This document shows positions 6,612 through 9,019 of a stretch of 9,019 nt of DNA, piece by piece. Under the pieces are notes generated by a model. The model was given only the letters and a program-made list of their open reading frames with translations, searched no databases and was not told where the DNA came from. The translations under genes were made by a program, and so were the position numbers. Each line of letters begins with the position of its first letter. Within the stretch, counting starts at the first letter, position 1. The DNA is from GCA-002282575 sp964646525 (lineage in GTDB: Bacteria > Pseudomonadota > Gammaproteobacteria > Thiomicrospirales > Thiomicrospiraceae): NCBI GenBank assembly GCA_964646525.1, contig CAZYER010000052.1, positions 1-9,019 on the forward strand, written 5' to 3'.

Positions 6612-6631
6612 AACTAATCGTTTTATTAGTT
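6612..6631. repeat. inverted repeat upstream of the antiporter pseudogene
   Basis: AACTAAT (6612-6618) and ATTAGTT (6625-6631) form a perfect 7-bp inverted repeat with a 6-base spacer in the AT-rich gap 6575-6683. It could be an old operator or a leader hairpin of the dead gene. In such AT-rich DNA a chance match is quite possible, and I see no convincing sigma-70 promoter around it. Confidence 0.35.
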
Positions 6632-6683
6632 CATAAACCATTCTCTTGAAAACCTAATTGTTCAATAAGGAAATCCAGCACTT

Positions 6684-7565
6684 ATGGAACACAATATTCC
6701 GCTCATTACAACCATTGCAGCTGGTTTTGGTTTTGCGCTTATTTTTGGCTTTATCGTTGAACGTTTCAAAATACCAGCTTTGGTCGGCTATTTAGCAGCG
6801 GGTATTTTGATTGGACCAGCAACGCCAGGTTTTGTTGCCGATATGTCGATTGCATCTGAGTTGGCTGAAATTGGTGTGATGCTGCTCATGTTTGGTGTGG
6901 GGTTGCATTTTTCTTTCAAAGATTTATTGGCGGTGAAAAAAAATCGCCGTGCCAGGTGCGGTCGTGCAGATGAGTATTGCCACCGTCTTGGGAATGTTGT
7001 TGGCCATGTCTTGGGGGTGGACTTGGGGTCAGGCTTTGGTAATGGGACTGTCCTTGTCTTGTGCCAGTACGGTTGTGTTGTTAAAGGCATTAGAAAAACG
7101 TGGTGCCTTAGAAACAATGAATGGACAGATCGCGGTGGATGAACAAAAGCCAGCTAAAGTGATTATTATTGGTTATGGTCGCGTTGGTAAGCGTATTGCC
7201 GATCATTTAGATGAACAAAGTATTCCCTATGTGGTGATTGAGCAACGTAAACAGCTGGTGCAATTGTTGGTGGATGACAATAAGCCAGCATTCATGGAAC
7301 TGCCAGCGAAGCGGAGGCATTGGAGCAGGCGGGCATTCATGAAGCCAATTTACTGGTGGTGGCAACGCCAGATCCGATTAACTTGCGTCAGGTAGTCAAT
7401 ACGGCTTTGTTGCTCAATCCATCTATTCAACTGGTGTTGAGAACGCACAGTGAAGAAGAGTGTGCTTTCTTGAAAGAGGAGGCAGGCGCTGCTGTATTCT
7501 TTGGTGAAGCTGAGTTGGCACAGGAGATGTCGCGCTATGTAGTCAATCGGTTAAAGCCAGTTTAG
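6684..7565 (+). pseudogene. ybaL: YbaL/Kef-type cation:proton antiporter (CPA2), decayed remnant
   Basis: The intact family member is an inner-membrane antiporter of about 555 residues, with a roughly 12-helix exchanger domain and a C-terminal cytosolic TrkA-N/RCK nucleotide-binding domain. Only about 294 codons remain, in pieces. Residues 1-86, from ATG 6684 (ribosome site aagga, 6667-6671), are normal (LVGYLAAGILIGPATPGF, LLMFGVGLHFSFKDL). An extra A in the eight-A run 6936-6943 then shifts the frame. The second piece runs in frame with 6949 (VPGAVVQM through CASTVVLLKALEKRG to NGQIAV). At about 7137/7138 it jumps straight to the TrkA-N domain (KVIIIGYGRVGKRIADHL), losing roughly 265 residues: the later helices and the linker. 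A missing base at about 7293/7294 (expected ttctatgga, present ttcatgga) shifts the frame back. The last piece (EQAGIHEANLLVVATPDP onward) ends at the normal terminus. Transport function is surely lost. The symbol rests on family resemblance. Confidence 0.9.
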
Positions 7566-9019
7566 TGTGATTTCCAAACCATTAACAACAAGCCTAAGGT
7601 AACTAAGCTAATTTGCTGCCATTGTGCCAGTGCAACACTGGGTGGCAGTAACAGGCCAACTAATACCAGCGATAAACCTAAAGCAAGTCGCTGCTGACTG
7701 CGGCGGGTGGTGGCTTGTTCTTGCGCTAGACGCTGCAAAAGCTCCGCTTGTAAGGGAAGTTGAGTGTTGAGCGTTTTCACCATTTGTTGGTGCTGAGCGG
7801 GTAACTGTGGTAGGTTTTCCATGAGGAAAGGTAACTGTTCTTTCACGCCACGCACAAACCCTTTAGGACCTAATCGTTCATTCATCCAACTTTGTAAAAA
7901 GGGTTTGGCTGTTTTCCACAAGTCCAGTTCGTCGTTCAATTGACGACCCAAACCTTCGATGTTCAGCAGTGTTTTTTGTAGCAGTACCAGTTGCGGTTGT
8001 ACTTCCATTTTGAAGCGACGCGCCACTTGGAAGAGTCTTAACAGCACCAAACCAAAAGAAATATCTTTTAGTGGTCGGTCGAAAATTGGTTCACACACGG
8101 AACGAATGGCGGCTTCTAACTCATTAACGCGCGTATCTGCACCCACCCAGTTAGAGTCGATGTGCAATTGAGCGACACGCCAGTAATCACGATTAAAGAA
8201 CGCCAGGAAGTTTTCCGCCAGATAGCGCTGATCTTCCGGTGTAAGTGTACCCATAATGCCAAAATCAATGGCAGCATAACGACCATCTGGCAAGACAAAA
8301 ATATTGCCGGGGTGCATATCAGCATGGAAAAAGTTGTGTTTGAATACCTGCGTAAAGAAGATAATGACGCCATTTTCCGACAATTTTTCAATCGAAACCC
8401 CTTGCGCACGTAAGGCGTCCACATCGGAAACGGGGCTGCCAAAAATGCGTTCCATGGTCATCACTTGGGTGGCGGTATGGGACCAGTAAATTTCCGGAAC
8501 ATAAAGCAGGGGAGAATGATCGAAATTGCGTTTTAATAAGGCAGCGTTAGCGGCTTCGCGCATTAAATCTAATTCGTCTAAAATGGTTTTTTCAAACTCA
8601 GCCACCACCTCGACAGGGTGCAGGCGTCGGGTGAAGGGAATGAGCGTTTCGGTAATGCGTGCTAGGGTACGTAAAATACCAGTATCCAGTTTAATGACCG
8701 GCAAAATGTCTGGACGTACAACCTTAACCACGACATCGGTACCATCGTGCAATTGTGCGGTGTGAACTTGGGCAATGGAGGCAGAGGCAAGGGGAGCGGC
8801 ATCGAAGTGACGATACAACTCACTAATCGGTTTACCCAATTGGCTTTCGATCAGCTTCATCGCTTGTTCGCTGTCAAACGGAGGAACCTTATCTTGCAGT
8901 TTAATCAGTTCTTGCGCAATGTCGGGCGGTAGTAAATCAAGTCGTGTCGATAGGGCCTGTCCGAATTTAATGAAAATCGGGCCGAGTGTTTCTAAGGCCA
9001 AGCGAATGGCTTCACCACG
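7562..9019 (-). CDS. ubiB: UbiB, atypical kinase-like protein of ubiquinone synthesis (5' end outside window)
   Basis: UbiB is a membrane-anchored member of the ABC1/ADCK/UbiB kinase-like family, needed for ubiquinone production and thought to act through ATPase activity on the quinone-synthesis complex. The 485 residues present begin mid-gene (RGEAIRLALETLGP). Compared with E. coli UbiB (546 residues), about 50 N-terminal residues lie right of 9019. Visible, in partial numbering: KFGQ of the family-specific KxGQ motif at 18-21; the Ala/Ser-rich loop LASASIAQVH at 77-86; the ATP-site lysine in VVVKVV (99); HADMHPGN at 232-239; DFG at 252-254; and two hydrophobic C-terminal helices at about 445-464 and 470-482, which anchor it to the membrane. 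All kinase-fold signatures are intact. The apparent start at 9001 is an internal TTG, not the true start. It converges on the antiporter pseudogene, and the stop codons overlap. Confidence 0.97.
   Translation of the reverse strand, partial: RGEAIRLALETLGPIFIKFGQALSTRLDLLPPDIAQELIKLQDKVPPFDSEQAMKLIESQLGKPISELYRHFDAAPLASASIAQVHTAQLHDGTDVVVKVVRPDILPVIKLDTGILRTLARITETLIPFTRRLHPVEVVAEFEKTILDELDLMREAANAALLKRNFDHSPLLYVPEIYWSHTATQVMTMERIFGSPVSDVDALRAQGVSIEKLSENGVIIFFTQVFKHNFFHADMHPGNIFVLPDGRYAAIDFGIMGTLTPEDQRYLAENFLAFFNRDYWRVAQLHIDSNWVGADTRVNELEAAIRSVCEPIFDRPLKDISFGLVLLRLFQVARRFKMEVQPQLVLLQKTLLNIEGLGRQLNDELDLWKTAKPFLQSWMNERLGPKGFVRGVKEQLPFLMENLPQLPAQHQQMVKTLNTQLPLQAELLQRLAQEQATTRRSQQRLALGLSLVLVGLLLPPSVALAQWQQISLVTLGLLLMVWKSH

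Noticed and set aside
6936..6943. A8 run as a programmed frameshift site rather than a mutation
   Set aside because: Slippage at this run would not repair the large deletion or the second frameshift at about 7293, so a functional recoding signal is not supported.
7959..8932. Several plus-strand open frames opposite ubiB, and similar frames antisense to recA, alaS and lysC
   Set aside because: They are shadows of strongly conserved genes, with no family motifs or convincing ribosome sites.
8999..9001. Start of ubiB at 9001
   Set aside because: This is an internal TTG (Leu). The reading frame continues with RGEAIR- to the window edge and matches the family, so the gene is cut by the window.

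Overview
The window looks like an ordinary chromosomal housekeeping segment of a moderately AT-rich gammaproteobacterium. The order pncC-recA-recX-alaS-lysC followed by tRNA-Ser(GCT) and tRNA-Arg(ACG) is the gammaproteobacterial recA neighbourhood. The proteins align well, from memory, with E. coli and Pseudomonas homologues, and a ubiquinone gene (ubiB) fits the same group. I cannot name the genus. The base composition and gene order would be compatible with a Thiotrichales-like lineage, but that is a guess.

Layout. 1-126: the 3' part of a tRNA-Asn gene and a strong intrinsic terminator. 150-716: a promoter and pncC (NMN amidohydrolase). 717-906: a 190-base regulatory gap before recA with an extended -10 promoter and an ATTAC-N4-GTAAT inverted repeat, but no E. 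coli-type LexA box. 907-6252: a tight same-strand block of recA, recX (overlapping recA by 14 bases), alaS and lysC. lysC carries a convincing internal ribosome start for a separate regulatory subunit. 6256-6574: two tRNA genes, each with its own near-consensus sigma-70 promoter, then a terminator with a GAAA tetraloop. The csrA gene that commonly sits beside these tRNAs is absent. 6684-7565: the decayed remnant of a YbaL/Kef-type cation:proton antiporter gene with two opposite single-base frameshifts and a large internal deletion. 7562-9019: ubiB on the opposite strand, running off the right edge, its stop codon overlapping that of the dead antiporter gene.

Functionally, recA and recX form the recombinase/modulator pair, while alaS, lysC and the tRNAs serve translation and amino-acid supply. 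pncC recycles the NMN released by DNA ligase, and ubiB belongs to respiratory quinone synthesis. I found no mobile element, CRISPR array, toxin-antitoxin pair or defence system. Nothing here supports an undescribed multi-gene system. The points worth a second look are the antiporter pseudogene, the missing csrA, the atypical recA control region and RecA tail, and the lysC internal start.
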